Of a stretch of DNA of 64,000 bases, positions 9,553 to 17,865 are shown in pieces (within the stretch, counting starts at the first letter, position 1; each line of letters opens with the position of its first letter). The DNA lies in contig CANJLD010000005.1 in NCBI GenBank assembly GCA_947475165.1, forward strand, positions 62,001 to 126,000, read 5' to 3'. The notes under the pieces are model-generated. The model was not told where the DNA came from. It did not search any database and saw nothing but the letters and a program-made list of their open reading frames with translations. Source of the DNA: Bacteroidota bacterium (lineage in GTDB: Bacteria; Bacteroidota; Bacteroidia; Chitinophagales; LD1). A program made the translations under genes and the position numbers.

Positions 9553-10035
9553 TTAATTGTCACAGAATTGTAAAATTTTCGAAGTAACTAAGGAGTCGAC
9601 CGTTTTTTCAAGCGTGGTAAGGGTTTCGGGGGTTTCCCAACGCTTGTCGGTTATGGTTTTTTGAGCAGTTCCGTTGTTGTAAAACAGAATACAAGAAGGC
9701 AGGTCGGTAGGCGTTCTTTTATCCTCTGGATATTGGTTTGCCAGTTGAAAGAATACGGAATTATTGAACTTTTCTTTTACTGCGTTTATTTCCTGTTTAG
9801 AAAGCACGCGATAAAAGCAACCTGCTGTATCGGCAAATTTTTTGGCGTTGTAAACTAGCAGCCCGTTTTCGTAGAGTTTAATATCATATATAGGGCAGCG
9901 ACCAAAGCAAGGTGTGCGCTCCATACTTAATATAAGTGTCCCGTTATTTTCAGGATGCTTTACATCGGGTTTGATGGTTTTGCATGCCGATACAATGAAC
10001 AAGGCGAATAAGAAAAGGAAGAGGGTTCTATTCAT
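9553..10035 (-). CDS. DUF6438-type lipoprotein
   Basis: A 160-residue protein with a signal peptide and lipobox ending at Cys18 (FIVSAC). The core motif MERTPCFGRCPIYDIKLYENG is characteristic of DUF6438: the paired cysteines in CFGRCP are a hallmark of that family, whose function is unknown. It is probably an inner-leaflet outer-membrane lipoprotein. The ATG at 10035 overlaps the last base of the purL stop codon (TAATG), so it is probably translated by re-initiation from the purL message. The link to purine synthesis may be only transcriptional. Confidence 0.85.
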   Translation of the reverse strand: MNRTLFLFLFALFIVSACKTIKPDVKHPENNGTLILSMERTPCFGRCPIYDIKLYENGLLVYNAKKFADTAGCFYRVLSKQEINAVKEKFNNSVFFQLANQYPEDKRTPTDLPSCILFYNNGTAQKTITDKRWETPETLTTLEKTVDSLVTSKILQFCDN

Positions 10036-12266
10036 TATCCGTTCAACACATTCTCCAAAGCACCATCATATATATCCTGAAACACGCTGGTAGTGCTCCA
10101 CTTTGCTTTGTCTATATATATAAGCCCCGAAGTAACTACACCAATACAGCTAAAGTCAACATTATGCTTATTGATAACATCGAGGAATTCATCTTCCTTG
10201 CTGTCCTTCACCGTTACCACCACACGGCTTTGCGCTTCGCCAAACAGGAAAGCATCTTTGCGCATATCTGGGTCGGTTTCAATTTCGAAACCTTTTTTAC
10301 CTGCCATTGCACTTTCTAAAAGAGTGATGAACAAGCCACCTTCCGAAATATCATGTGCCGATGCAACTACCTGATCATATATAAGTTCCTTCACTGCTTT
10401 TTGCACGTTTACTTCTGTAGCTAAATCGAAGAAAGGTGCCGGTGAGTTAGCTACTTCATGGTAAGCGTTCAAATATTCCGATGAAGAAATATCTTCTTTC
10501 ATTTCACCTATAACATAAATGCGGTCGCCACTCTTTTTAAAGTCGATCGTGGTTACTAATTCTTTGTCCTCCACTAAACCAATCATACCTATAGTAGGAG
10601 TTGGATAAACCGCGCCACCATCAGTTGACTGATTGTAGAACGAAACATTGCCACCGGTAACCGGAGTGCCAAAAGCCTCGCAGGCAAGACCCATTCCTTT
10701 AATAGAGTTGGCAAATTGCCAGTAAACTTCCGGTAAATATGGATTGCCGAAGTTCAGACAATTAGTTACCGCACTTGGTTCGCCTCCGCTACAAACAATG
10801 TTGCGAGCTGCTTCGCTTACCGCAATTTGTGCGCCCACCAAAGGGTCAGCCCAAACGTAACGTGCGTTGCAATCAACCGTAACTGCTAAGTGTTTGTTGC
10901 TATCGTGAATACGAACCACAGCCGCATCGCTCGGGCGGTTGGTTGAAGTGTTGGCAACACCTACCATGCTATCGTATTGCTGATACACCCAACGCTTGCT
11001 GGCAATGTTCAACTGACCGGCAAGAAATTCGGCAACCTTCTTTAAGTCATCCGGTTGTTCTACCGAATCAATATTGAATTTTTTGTTTGTTGCAAAGTAG
11101 GCCGGCTCTTTGGTTTCTCTATCATATACCGGTGCGCCTCCGCCTAACACTAAACTTTCTGCAGGAACATCAGCTACTAATTCTGTTCCCATAAAATACT
11201 GCAACCGGTCACCGGTGGTTACTTCGCCAATTACTGCGCAGTGTAAATCCCATTTCTCAAACACGGCTTCCACTTCTTTTTCCATTCCCTTCTTCACTAC
11301 AATAAGCATACGCTCTTGTGATTCCGAAAGAAGAATTTCCCACGGCTTCATATTCTGCTGACGGGTCGGCACTTTATCTAACCAAACTTTCATTCCGCTT
11401 TTTCCTTTCGCGCTCATCTCGCTTGTTGAGCAAGTGATACCTGCTGCGCCCATATCCTGCATACCTACTACCGCACCGGTCTTAATTACTTCCAACGAAG
11501 CTTCAAGCAAAAGTTTTTCCTGAAAAGGGTCGCCTACCTGCACAGCGGGCAAATCTTTCGCGCTGTCTTCTGTAATATCTTTTGAAGCAAACGCTGCTCC
11601 GTGTATTCCATCCTTACCGGTTGATGAGCCAACGATGTAAACCGGATTGCCCGCACCTTCCGAAATTGCAGAAACCGTTTCACCGGTCTTTACAATTCCT
11701 ACGCTCATGGCGTTTACTAAAGGATTTGTTTGGTAAACCGAATCAAAATAAACTTCACCGCCAACAGTAGGAACACCGAAGGCATTACCGTAATCGCCAA
11801 TGCCTTTTACTACGCCTTTCAATAAATATTTAGTGCGGTCATTTTTCAAATCGCCAAAGCGCAATGAATTTAGCTGGCAAATAGGGCGCGCGCCCATGGT
11901 AAAAATATCTCTGTTGATTCCGCCCACACCGGTGGCTGCGCCTTGATAAGGCTCCAATGCCGAAGGGTGATTGTGCGATTCAATTTTAAAAGCACAGGCG
12001 AGACCGTCACCTAAGTCAACCAAGCCTGCGTTCTCCTCTCCTGCTTCTACCAATAAATGTTTGCCCTTGCGCGGCAGTGTCTTTAATAACTTGATAGAGT
12101 TTTTGTAAGAGCAGTGTTCGCTCCACATTACACTGTATATGCTCAACTCGTTAAAGTTGGGTGTGCGTCCGAGTATTTGTTTTATTTTTTCGAATTCTTC
12201 TTCGCGTAATCCTAATGCTTTGGCTTGTTCTACGGTTGCGGTATCGAGGTGTGCGGCTGCGCTCAT
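10035..12266 (-). CDS. purL: Phosphoribosylformylglycinamidine synthase, small-type PurL subunit
   Basis: A 743-residue protein, matching the size of the B. subtilis-type PurL that works with separate PurQ and PurS. It converts FGAR plus glutamine-derived ammonia and ATP to FGAM in purine synthesis. Visible signatures include [19 protein letters not shown] near the N-terminus, the [11 protein letters not shown] motif, [24 protein letters not shown], and in the second half a metal/ATP-site GGNVSFYNQ and [10 protein letters not shown] chose the start at 12266 ([14 protein letters not shown]): a TATTTTTG -7 promoter element lies 25 bp upstream, and the upstream extension of the frame runs through a palindromic repeat. 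purQ and purS are not in the window. Confidence 0.95.
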   Translation of the reverse strand: MSAAAHLDTATVEQAKALGLREEEFEKIKQILGRTPNFNELSIYSVMWSEHCSYKNSIKLLKTLPRKGKHLLVEAGEENAGLVDLGDGLACAFKIESHNHPSALEPYQGAATGVGGINRDIFTMGARPICQLNSLRFGDLKNDRTKYLLKGVVKGIGDYGNAFGVPTVGGEVYFDSVYQTNPLVNAMSVGIVKTGETVSAISEGAGNPVYIVGSSTGKDGIHGAAFASKDITEDSAKDLPAVQVGDPFQEKLLLEASLEVIKTGAVVGMQDMGAAGITCSTSEMSAKGKSGMKVWLDKVPTRQQNMKPWEILLSESQERMLIVVKKGMEKEVEAVFEKWDLHCAVIGEVTTGDRLQYFMGTELVADVPAESLVLGGGAPVYDRETKEPAYFATNKKFNIDSVEQPDDLKKVAEFLAGQLNIASKRWVYQQYDSMVGVANTSTNRPSDAAVVRIHDSNKHLAVTVDCNARYVWADPLVGAQIAVSEAARNIVCSGGEPSAVTNCLNFGNPYLPEVYWQFANSIKGMGLACEAFGTPVTGGNVSFYNQSTDGGAVYPTPTIGMIGLVEDKELVTTIDFKKSGDRIYVIGEMKEDISSSEYLNAYHEVANSPAPFFDLATEVNVQKAVKELIYDQVVASAHDISEGGLFITLLESAMAGKKGFEIETDPDMRKDAFLFGEAQSRVVVTVKDSKEDEFLDVINKHNVDFSCIGVVTSGLIYIDKAKWSTTSVFQDIYDGALENVLNG

Positions 12267-12290
12267 GTTTGCTGTTTTGTTTTTGCGCGC

Positions 12291-12298
12291 CAAAAATA
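12291..12298 (-). promoter_or_regulatory. -7 promoter element for purL (TATTTTTG)
   Basis: The minus-strand TATTTTTG matches TAnnTTTG and puts the transcription start close to 12285, giving a 5-prime UTR of about 19 nt before the ATG at 12266. This argues against the longer reading frame that begins at 12365. Confidence 0.55.
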
Positions 12299-12343
12299 GA
12301 TTTAATCGGTTGCGGAAAAAGTGTTTTAATAATGTGTGGAAAT

Positions 12344-12390
12344 GTTGTTGGTGACACTCCGCCAAAGCCCGGAGCTATAACACCAACAAC
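12344..12390. repeat. Imperfect palindrome GTTGTTGGTG...CACCAACAAC
   Basis: Outer perfect 10-bp stem (12344-12353 with 12381-12390) and inner CTCCG/CGGAG stem (12357-12361 with 12370-12374). Related to the short palindromes at 909-930 and 58356-58380. Located upstream of purL. Confidence 0.65.
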
Positions 12391-12467
12391 GGCATAAAAA
12401 AATAATTTTTCTCTTTTCAATTACATTCCTACTTTGCATTTGGTAAAACATTGGCGTTAGCCGTTAG

Positions 12468-12619
12468 GTTACGAAAACTGGAAACTTTCACAACCACCGA
12501 TACTGCTACTACTCTCGCGCTTTGGCGTGGGTTGTGGTATTGGTGGTGGGCTTCCAGTGCCTCGTAACTGTGCTACAAGCCCACGTCTCTATTTTTATAA
12601 CCGCTTGTTGGGCTTGCGG
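12468..12619. other. Structured palindromic element with competing stems upstream of a small gene
   Basis: Nested arms GTTACG/CGTAAC (12468-12473, 12563-12568), ACTGGAA/TTCCAGT (12477-12483, 12552-12558) and CCACCGATA/TATTGGTGG (about 12494-12502, 12539-12547) form a hairpin of about 100 nt. A second set competes with it: GTGGGCTT (12547-12554) can pair with AAGCCCAC (12577-12584), which can instead pair with GGGCTT (12610-12615). A terminal CCGC/GCGG pair closes 12601-12619. It could be a mobile palindrome or a structured RNA leader for the gene at 12636. Confidence 0.4.
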
Positions 12620-12635
12620 CATAACTACGAACTAA

Positions 12636-12878
12636 ATGAAGTCCTTTTTCGGCAACTTTAATGGCTATGATAGTATCGTTATTATTAGTTCAATCACTAT
12701 AACGCTATCGTGTATTGGCATAGGAGGGAATGTATTTTCAAGTATTGGAACAGCGTTGGGGTTGATGTTTATTCCCTTAATAGCGTATGCTATATTTAGG
12801 ACGCATGGAGGGAATGCATTGGCTACTTACCTAATACTGCAATGCCTTATTATTGCCTTAAATATATATTGGAGATAG
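12636..12878 (+). CDS. Small membrane protein of unknown function
   Basis: An 80-residue reading frame with hydrophobic segments at about residues 14-32, 36-56 and 62-77, consistent with two or three membrane helices. I recognise no family. There is no ribosome binding site, which is normal in this phylum. It sits alone between purL and pabB, enclosed by palindromic elements on both sides (12344-12619 and 12928-13010). Whether it is expressed is unproven, but the length of the hydrophobic reading frame and its ATG just past the structured element favour a real gene. Confidence 0.45.
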   Translation: MKSFFGNFNGYDSIVIISSITITLSCIGIGGNVFSSIGTALGLMFIPLIAYAIFRTHGGNALATYLILQCLIIALNIYWR

Positions 12879-12927
12879 CTGGCTCAAATGCAGTAAAACG
12901 TATTTACTTCTTCGCGCTTTTCCTTAC

Positions 12928-13010
12928 CCGCAGGGTCTTCCGGCTTTGCGGAGACCCTGCGGAAAGAGCACCCTTTCACTCGCGCAGGGTCGCGAGGCGC
13001 AGACCCTGCG
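12928..13010. repeat. Two adjacent palindromes with CGCAGGGTC/GACCCTGCG arms
   Basis: First hairpin CCGCAGGGTCT (12928-12938) with AGACCCTGCGG (12952-12962). Second CGCAGGGTC (12983-12991) with GACCCTGCG (13002-13010). A REP-like pair that abuts, or overlaps, the 5-prime end of pabB. Confidence 0.75.
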
Positions 13011-13044
13011 GGGAAAGAAAACCAAAACATATTATCCTTGCCCT

Positions 13045-14358
13045 GTGGCAGAATCAACTACAGTTTCCCTTTCCGATATTGAAACGTTTAAAGCAAAGGC
13101 ATTGGCATGGGCGAATCAGTTTCGCGTAGTCTGTTTGCTTGATTCAAATAATTATCCGCATAAAAATTATACGAGCAAAGAATGGGTACTGGCTATTGAT
13201 GCAACAGAAGAAATTGCTTGCAATGAAAATGCCTTTGATGCTTTAAAAGAGTTTCAGGCGAAAGCAAACGCAACTATTTTTGGCTTTCTCTCTTACGATT
13301 TAAAAAACGAAATTGAAAATCTTGAAAGCGGAAATGATGACGGTTTGAAATTTCCTGAGCTGTTCTTCTTTAAGCCCCGCTATGTATTTGAAATAAGCGG
13401 AGATAAGTTGACGGTGAACAGAAATTATCCGGAGACGTTTGAGTTGATTGAGAGAATCAGGCAACAAGACACAATACACGAGACACAAGACTTAAAACAT
13501 GAACTACAAGCAAGAACTTCGAAAGAAACTTACTTAGAGAATATTGAGAAAATTCGTGCGCAGATAGAGGCAGGTGATTTTTATGAACTGAATTATTGCA
13601 ATGAGTTCTTTGCTATTGATTCAGAAATTAATCCAGTTGAAACATTTTTGAAGTTGAATGAAAAAGGGAAAGCTCCCTTCAGTTGTTTCTTTAAAATTAT
13701 TGATAAATTTCTGTTGTGTGCAAGTCCTGAAAGATTTTTGAAGAAGGAAGGAACAAAATTGATTTCGCAACCTATTAAAGGAACTATACGCAAAGGAAAT
13801 ACCAGTGAAGAAAATGAGTTACTCAAAACTCAACTGCAAAACGATTTAAAGGAGCGTGCAGAAAATATAATGATTGTTGATTTGGTGCGAAACGATTTAG
13901 CGCGAAGTTCTAAAGCAGGAAGTGTGAACGTTGAAGAACTTTGCGAAGTGTATGAATTCAATTCGGTGAATCAAATGATTTCGACTGTTGTTTCTGAAAT
14001 AAAAACCCTTGCAACGGCTCTGAACCGTGGCACGGATGTAATCGATTCAATTAAAAATGCCTTCCCGATGGGCAGCATGACCGGTGCGCCTAAAATTGAG
14101 GTGATGAAAAATATTGAACGCTATGAAGATTTTAAGCGCGGCCTTTATAGCGGAAGCGTTGGCTACATAACCAGTGACGGAAACTTTGATTTTAATGTGG
14201 TTATCAGAAGTATTCTTTATAACTCCTCCGAGAAATATGTTTCTGTTCGCGTAGGCGGAGCTATTACTTATGATTCAATTGCCGAAAATGAATGGAACGA
14301 AATTTTGCTGAAAGCAAAAAGTATGATGGAAGTGTTAAATGCTGAAATCGAAAACTGA
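13045..14358 (+). CDS. pabB: Aminodeoxychorismate synthase component I (PabB)
   Basis: About 437 residues of the chorismate-binding family. Signatures include CASPERFLK, LISQPIKGTIRKG (the PIKGT lysine marks PabB rather than anthranilate synthase TrpE), IMIVDLVRNDLARS, FPMGSMTGAPK, LYSGSVGYI and FDFNVVIRS. It makes 4-amino-4-deoxychorismate from chorismate and ammonia, the first step of p-aminobenzoate and folate synthesis. No ATG is available at the N-terminus. I picked the in-frame GTG at 13045, because conserved sequence (FKAKALAWANQF) begins soon after it. An in-frame TTG at 12946 would translate part of the REP-like palindrome. The gene ends exactly where the convergent lipoprotein gene ends. 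folK, also a folate gene, is 35 kb away. Confidence 0.9.
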   Translation: MAESTTVSLSDIETFKAKALAWANQFRVVCLLDSNNYPHKNYTSKEWVLAIDATEEIACNENAFDALKEFQAKANATIFGFLSYDLKNEIENLESGNDDGLKFPELFFFKPRYVFEISGDKLTVNRNYPETFELIERIRQQDTIHETQDLKHELQARTSKETYLENIEKIRAQIEAGDFYELNYCNEFFAIDSEINPVETFLKLNEKGKAPFSCFFKIIDKFLLCASPERFLKKEGTKLISQPIKGTIRKGNTSEENELLKTQLQNDLKERAENIMIVDLVRNDLARSSKAGSVNVEELCEVYEFNSVNQMISTVVSEIKTLATALNRGTDVIDSIKNAFPMGSMTGAPKIEVMKNIERYEDFKRGLYSGSVGYITSDGNFDFNVVIRSILYNSSEKYVSVRVGGAITYDSIAENEWNEILLKAKSMMEVLNAEIEN

Positions 14359-14679
14359 TTACGGATATATCGTTAGCTTTTTTATAGTGCTTGTTGACTT
14401 TCCCTGATTAGAAACAAATAAATAAATCTCCTGTTCTCCCGGAGTTGCAAATCTTAATGTAATGCGCGGAGTAAAATAAACGGAATCAAGATTTATTTGC
14501 CAGTTGTATTGGTCAGCGTGGCTTGAACAATAACCGTTTATAGAAATCGGTTGGTTTACATGAACGCTATCACCATTATCTTCAATTTCAATACACGCGT
14601 ATGGCTTGCTGCCGCAACTCTCCATACCCAACACAAACGCAGCAACCACAAAAAGAGACGACAATATTTTTTTCAGCAT
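14359..14679 (-). CDS. Small lipoprotein with PKD-like fold
   Basis: 106 residues. Signal peptide with lipobox ending at Cys22 (LGMESC). The mature part has strands reminiscent of a PKD or Ig-like domain (PISINGYCSSHADQYNWQINLD, RFATPGEQEIYLFVSNQGKSTSTIKKL; quoted in pieces). It starts 3 bp after the tyrS stop, so it is almost certainly co-transcribed with tyrS. Its stop codon abuts the pabB stop on the other strand with no intervening base. Function unknown. Confidence 0.8.
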   Translation of the reverse strand: MLKKILSSLFVVAAFVLGMESCGSKPYACIEIEDNGDSVHVNQPISINGYCSSHADQYNWQINLDSVYFTPRITLRFATPGEQEIYLFVSNQGKSTSTIKKLTIYP

Positions 14680-14682
14680 TAT

Positions 14683-15954
14683 TTAATTCGCAACTATAAG
14701 GTAATAATTCTTTTTGCCTTTTTGAACCAACAGATATTTTCCATACAACAAATCGGCAGCATTAATTTTTTTATCTAAACTCCACTTCTGCTTGTTGATG
14801 CTTACTCCGTTGCCTTGAATAGTTTTTTTCGCTTCGCCTTTTGAAGGAAAAACAGTTGCCTGTTCTCCGAGCAAAGACACTGCATCTATTTCGTTCGAAA
14901 AAATTTCTTTGCCCACTTTGAATGTAATATCCGCATCAAAGGCATCTTCAATTTCTTCTTCACTTAGTTTTTTAAACTCTTCAAAACTCGAACCAAAAAG
15001 TATATCTGTTGTTTCCTGCGCGCGCTTCAACGCCTCCGGTGAATGTACTCTTGCCGTTACTTCTTCTGCCAATGCTTTTTGCAACAAGCGAAGATGTGGA
15101 GCTTCATTATGTTGTTTTTCCAATGCTTCTATTTCTTGTTGATTTTTTAGAGAGAAAATTCGAAAAAGATTCGGAGCATCAGCATCGGTTACATTCAATA
15201 AAAATTGATAGAATTTATAAACCGATGTCTTCTTTGCATCTAACCAAATATTGCCGCCTTCGCTTTTACCAAACTTAGAGCCATCTGCTTTTTTTATCAG
15301 TTGAGTAGTAAGGGCAAATGCTTCTCCGCCATCTTTTCTTCTTATCAATTCTGTACCGGTTACAATGTTTCCCCATTGGTCGCTGCCACCCAGTTGAAGT
15401 TTTACATTTTTATTTTTCCAAAGCCAGTAAAAATCGTAGCCTTGAATTAGCTGATAAGTAAACTCCGTAAAGCTCATGCCGGTTTCTAAACGGCTTTGTA
15501 CGGAATCCTTCGCCAGCATATAATTAATAGAAAGATGCTTGCCCACCTCGCGGATAAAATCGAGAAAAGAAAAATCTTTAAACCAGTCGTAGTTGTTTAC
15601 AATTTCAGCCGAATTTTTTCCGCAGTTGAAATCAAGAAATTTCTCCAACTGCTTTTTTTGACAATCAAGGTTGTACTGAATTTCTTGTACTGTCATTAAA
15701 GAGCGTTCAGCTGTCTTACCCGATGGGTCGCCTACTCTTCCAGTGGCACCTCCAATTACAGCCATAGGCTTATGTCCGCTACGCTGAAAATGCAGCAAGG
15801 TCATTACCTGTACCATGTTGCCAATGCCCAAGGAATCGGCTGTTGGGTCAAAGCCGATATAACCGGTTACCATTTCTTTATTCAATAGCTCTTCAGTACC
15901 AGGCATGATATCATGCAGCATATTCCGCCACTTCAGTTCATCTACAAATCCCAT
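14683..15954 (-). CDS. tyrS: Tyrosyl-tRNA synthetase
   Basis: 423 residues, the normal size for bacterial TyrRS. Class I aminoacyl-tRNA synthetase that charges tRNA-Tyr. Signatures: [10 protein letters not shown] followed by the HIGH-type motif, [35 protein letters not shown] (the KMSKS-type loop) and a C-terminal S4 RNA-binding domain (about 350-423, [14 protein letters not shown]). The HIGH-type motif here is GIGN at residues 43-46, so its first histidine is replaced by glycine; most bacterial TyrRS have LHIG at this point. The start at 15954 ([15 protein letters not shown]) matches family N-termini. It is followed immediately by the lipoprotein gene. Confidence 0.95.
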   Translation of the reverse strand: MGFVDELKWRNMLHDIMPGTEELLNKEMVTGYIGFDPTADSLGIGNMVQVMTLLHFQRSGHKPMAVIGGATGRVGDPSGKTAERSLMTVQEIQYNLDCQKKQLEKFLDFNCGKNSAEIVNNYDWFKDFSFLDFIREVGKHLSINYMLAKDSVQSRLETGMSFTEFTYQLIQGYDFYWLWKNKNVKLQLGGSDQWGNIVTGTELIRRKDGGEAFALTTQLIKKADGSKFGKSEGGNIWLDAKKTSVYKFYQFLLNVTDADAPNLFRIFSLKNQQEIEALEKQHNEAPHLRLLQKALAEEVTARVHSPEALKRAQETTDILFGSSFEEFKKLSEEEIEDAFDADITFKVGKEIFSNEIDAVSLLGEQATVFPSKGEAKKTIQGNGVSINKQKWSLDKKINAADLLYGKYLLVQKGKKNYYLIVAN

Positions 15955-16089
15955 TTGTGTTTCTTTCTGTTTTGATTAGTAATTTGGACAAACCTACTGA
16001 TTCCGATTTGAAATTCTATTAACATTACTACCTAAGTAGGTTCTTTCTGTCCGCTTTATTAAAATTGTTTTCAGAAAAAATATAACCGA

Positions 16090-16746
16090 ATGCATTTTCT
16101 GGCTCATTACTATACCGAACTTCCTGCCAACAATCCTTTGTTTGTTGCCGCGCTTACCGTTCCTGATTTAACTCCGCGCTTTACTAAAACTTACAATTCT
16201 TTAATTGTAAAACACCCTCTGCCAGAAGACGAAAAGCTGCAACAGATTCACACAGGTATCGTTCAACATTTCGGAGCCGATAAGAGATTTCATAATTCAC
16301 CTTTGTTTTTGCCGCACGTTTCGAGCGCAACACAATCCTTTTTGGAAGCAGGTTTAAGCCGTGAGCAGCTGCGCCTTTCTGTTATCGCCCATATTGCTGT
16401 TGAAATGCTGATTGACCGGCAGATAATTCTGGAGAACGAAAATATTTGTACAGAATATTATGCCTTGTTGGAAAAAGCCGATGAAACTGTTTTAACTTCT
16501 TACTTCGATTTATTTTTATTGGAGAACGAAAAGCGGAAATTTTTCCATAGCTTTCAGTTTTATAAGGAAAAGCGATTTCTGTTTTTGTTCAACAAATTGG
16601 AAAACATTGTGTTTGGATTAGACAAGGTTTACGGTTCGGTGGCAAAAACAGAATTTACAGAAACTGAAAAGCGGAAATTTTTGACAGCTTTACACAATAT
16701 AGATTTCAATATGCGTTATAGCTGGCAGGAAATTTTGAAACGATAA
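16090..16746 (+). CDS. ACP phosphodiesterase (AcpH)-like protein
   Basis: 218 residues, mostly helical. The N-terminus MHFLAHYYTE and the spaced motifs VPDLTPRF, HTGIVQHFGADKRFHNS and HIAVEMLIDRQI resemble the AcpH family and its Bacteroidetes relatives, which have metal-binding His/Asp residues of HD type. Classical AcpH removes phosphopantetheine from acyl carrier protein, but the Bacteroidetes branch is divergent and the true activity is uncertain. It ends 3 bp before porV2, and the three genes up to 23139 are spaced by only 3 bp, so they form one operon. Confidence 0.65.
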   Translation: MHFLAHYYTELPANNPLFVAALTVPDLTPRFTKTYNSLIVKHPLPEDEKLQQIHTGIVQHFGADKRFHNSPLFLPHVSSATQSFLEAGLSREQLRLSVIAHIAVEMLIDRQIILENENICTEYYALLEKADETVLTSYFDLFLLENEKRKFFHSFQFYKEKRFLFLFNKLENIVFGLDKVYGSVAKTEFTETEKRKFLTALHNIDFNMRYSWQEILKR

Positions 16747-16749
16747 CCT

Positions 16750-17862
16750 ATGATGAAAAGACCCGGACTAATTGCCTTTATTTTATTCTCTTCTTCTCTT
16801 GCATTTTCGCAGACCGTGCGCAAATACAGCAACGAGTTTTTAAATATAGGTGTAGGTGCCCGTGGACTGGGCATGAGCAATGCCCAGGTAGCCACTACCA
16901 ACGATGCTTATTCCAACTATTACAATCCTGCGGGCTTAGTTCAAATTCCCAATACTTTTCAAATTGGCATTATGCACTCGGAGTATTTTGCGGGCATTGC
17001 TAAATACGATTATGTATCGCTTGCTGTTCCGGTTAAAGCACAGAAGAGTGTTATCGGTTTTTCGTTTACGCGTTTTGGTATAGATGATATTCCGAACACT
17101 TTGTTTTTAGTACAGCCCGATGGAAGTGTTGATTACAGCAAGATAACTTCGTTCAGCGCGGCTGATTATGCGTTTGCAGTTCATTATGCACAGATGCTGC
17201 CGGTTAAAGGCTTAAGCATTGGCGGAAGTGCCAAAATTATTTATCGCCAAATTGGAAAGTTTGCTAAAGCTTATGGTTTTGGAATTGATTTAGGATTACA
17301 ATACAGATTAAAGCAATGGCGTTTTGGTTTAATGGCGAAAGACATCACCAGCACTTTCTCGGCATGGAATATCACTTTTACCGATGCCGAAAAGCAAGTG
17401 CTTTTGCAAACAAACAATCAGTTACCAAAAAACAGTTTAGAAATAACCACTCCAACCATTACGCTGGGCGCGGCTTACGAAGCCAACATCAAAAACAAAT
17501 TCTTTATTACTCCTGAAATAAATTTTGCGTTTACCACCGATGGCAAGCGGAACGTTTTGATTGCCGCTAAGCCAATAAGTATTGATATGAATCTTGGTTT
17601 GGAGTTGAAATACGTAGCCGCGAAAGATATTGATGTGTGCATACGCACAGGTATAGGAAATCTTCAACGCTCTACCGATGAACTGGGTAAAAAACGTTTT
17701 ACCGTTTCGCCAAATATTGGTGCTGGTGTGCATATAAAAATTGTTTCGCTTGATTATGCATTGACTAACTTAACCACCATTAAAGATAAAGATGGCGGTG
17801 CAGGTTTATACTCACACGTAATTTCGTTGCGGTTAGATATTAATAAAAAACAAAAAGAATAG
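16750..17862 (+). CDS. porV2: PorV/PorQ-family outer-membrane protein (PorV2-type)
   Basis: 370 residues with signal peptide (about 1-22, SSLAFSQ). It begins RKYSNEFLNIGVGARGLGMSNA and has NPAGL about 30 residues later, the hallmark of the PorV/PorQ group of FadL-like 14-stranded barrels. PorV binds cargo sorting domains and carries them to the sortase at the outer membrane. The version encoded next to the giant sortase-like PorU2 is commonly called PorV2. It is separated by 3 bp from genes on both sides. Its assignment to the T9SS pathway comes from family and context. Confidence 0.8.
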   Translation: MMKRPGLIAFILFSSSLAFSQTVRKYSNEFLNIGVGARGLGMSNAQVATTNDAYSNYYNPAGLVQIPNTFQIGIMHSEYFAGIAKYDYVSLAVPVKAQKSVIGFSFTRFGIDDIPNTLFLVQPDGSVDYSKITSFSAADYAFAVHYAQMLPVKGLSIGGSAKIIYRQIGKFAKAYGFGIDLGLQYRLKQWRFGLMAKDITSTFSAWNITFTDAEKQVLLQTNNQLPKNSLEITTPTITLGAAYEANIKNKFFITPEINFAFTTDGKRNVLIAAKPISIDMNLGLELKYVAAKDIDVCIRTGIGNLQRSTDELGKKRFTVSPNIGAGVHIKIVSLDYALTNLTTIKDKDGGAGLYSHVISLRLDINKKQKE

Positions 17863-17865
17863 TGC

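Noticed and set aside
12267-12365. N-terminal extension of PurL to 12365
   Set aside because: It crosses a palindromic repeat and lies upstream of a -7 promoter element; the ATG at 12266 gives a family-like N-terminus.
12468-12619. Integron attC site for the small membrane gene
   Set aside because: GTTAGGT and GTTGGGC fit the R-prime consensus, but no matching RYYYAAC partner lies at the right distance, and there is no integrase.
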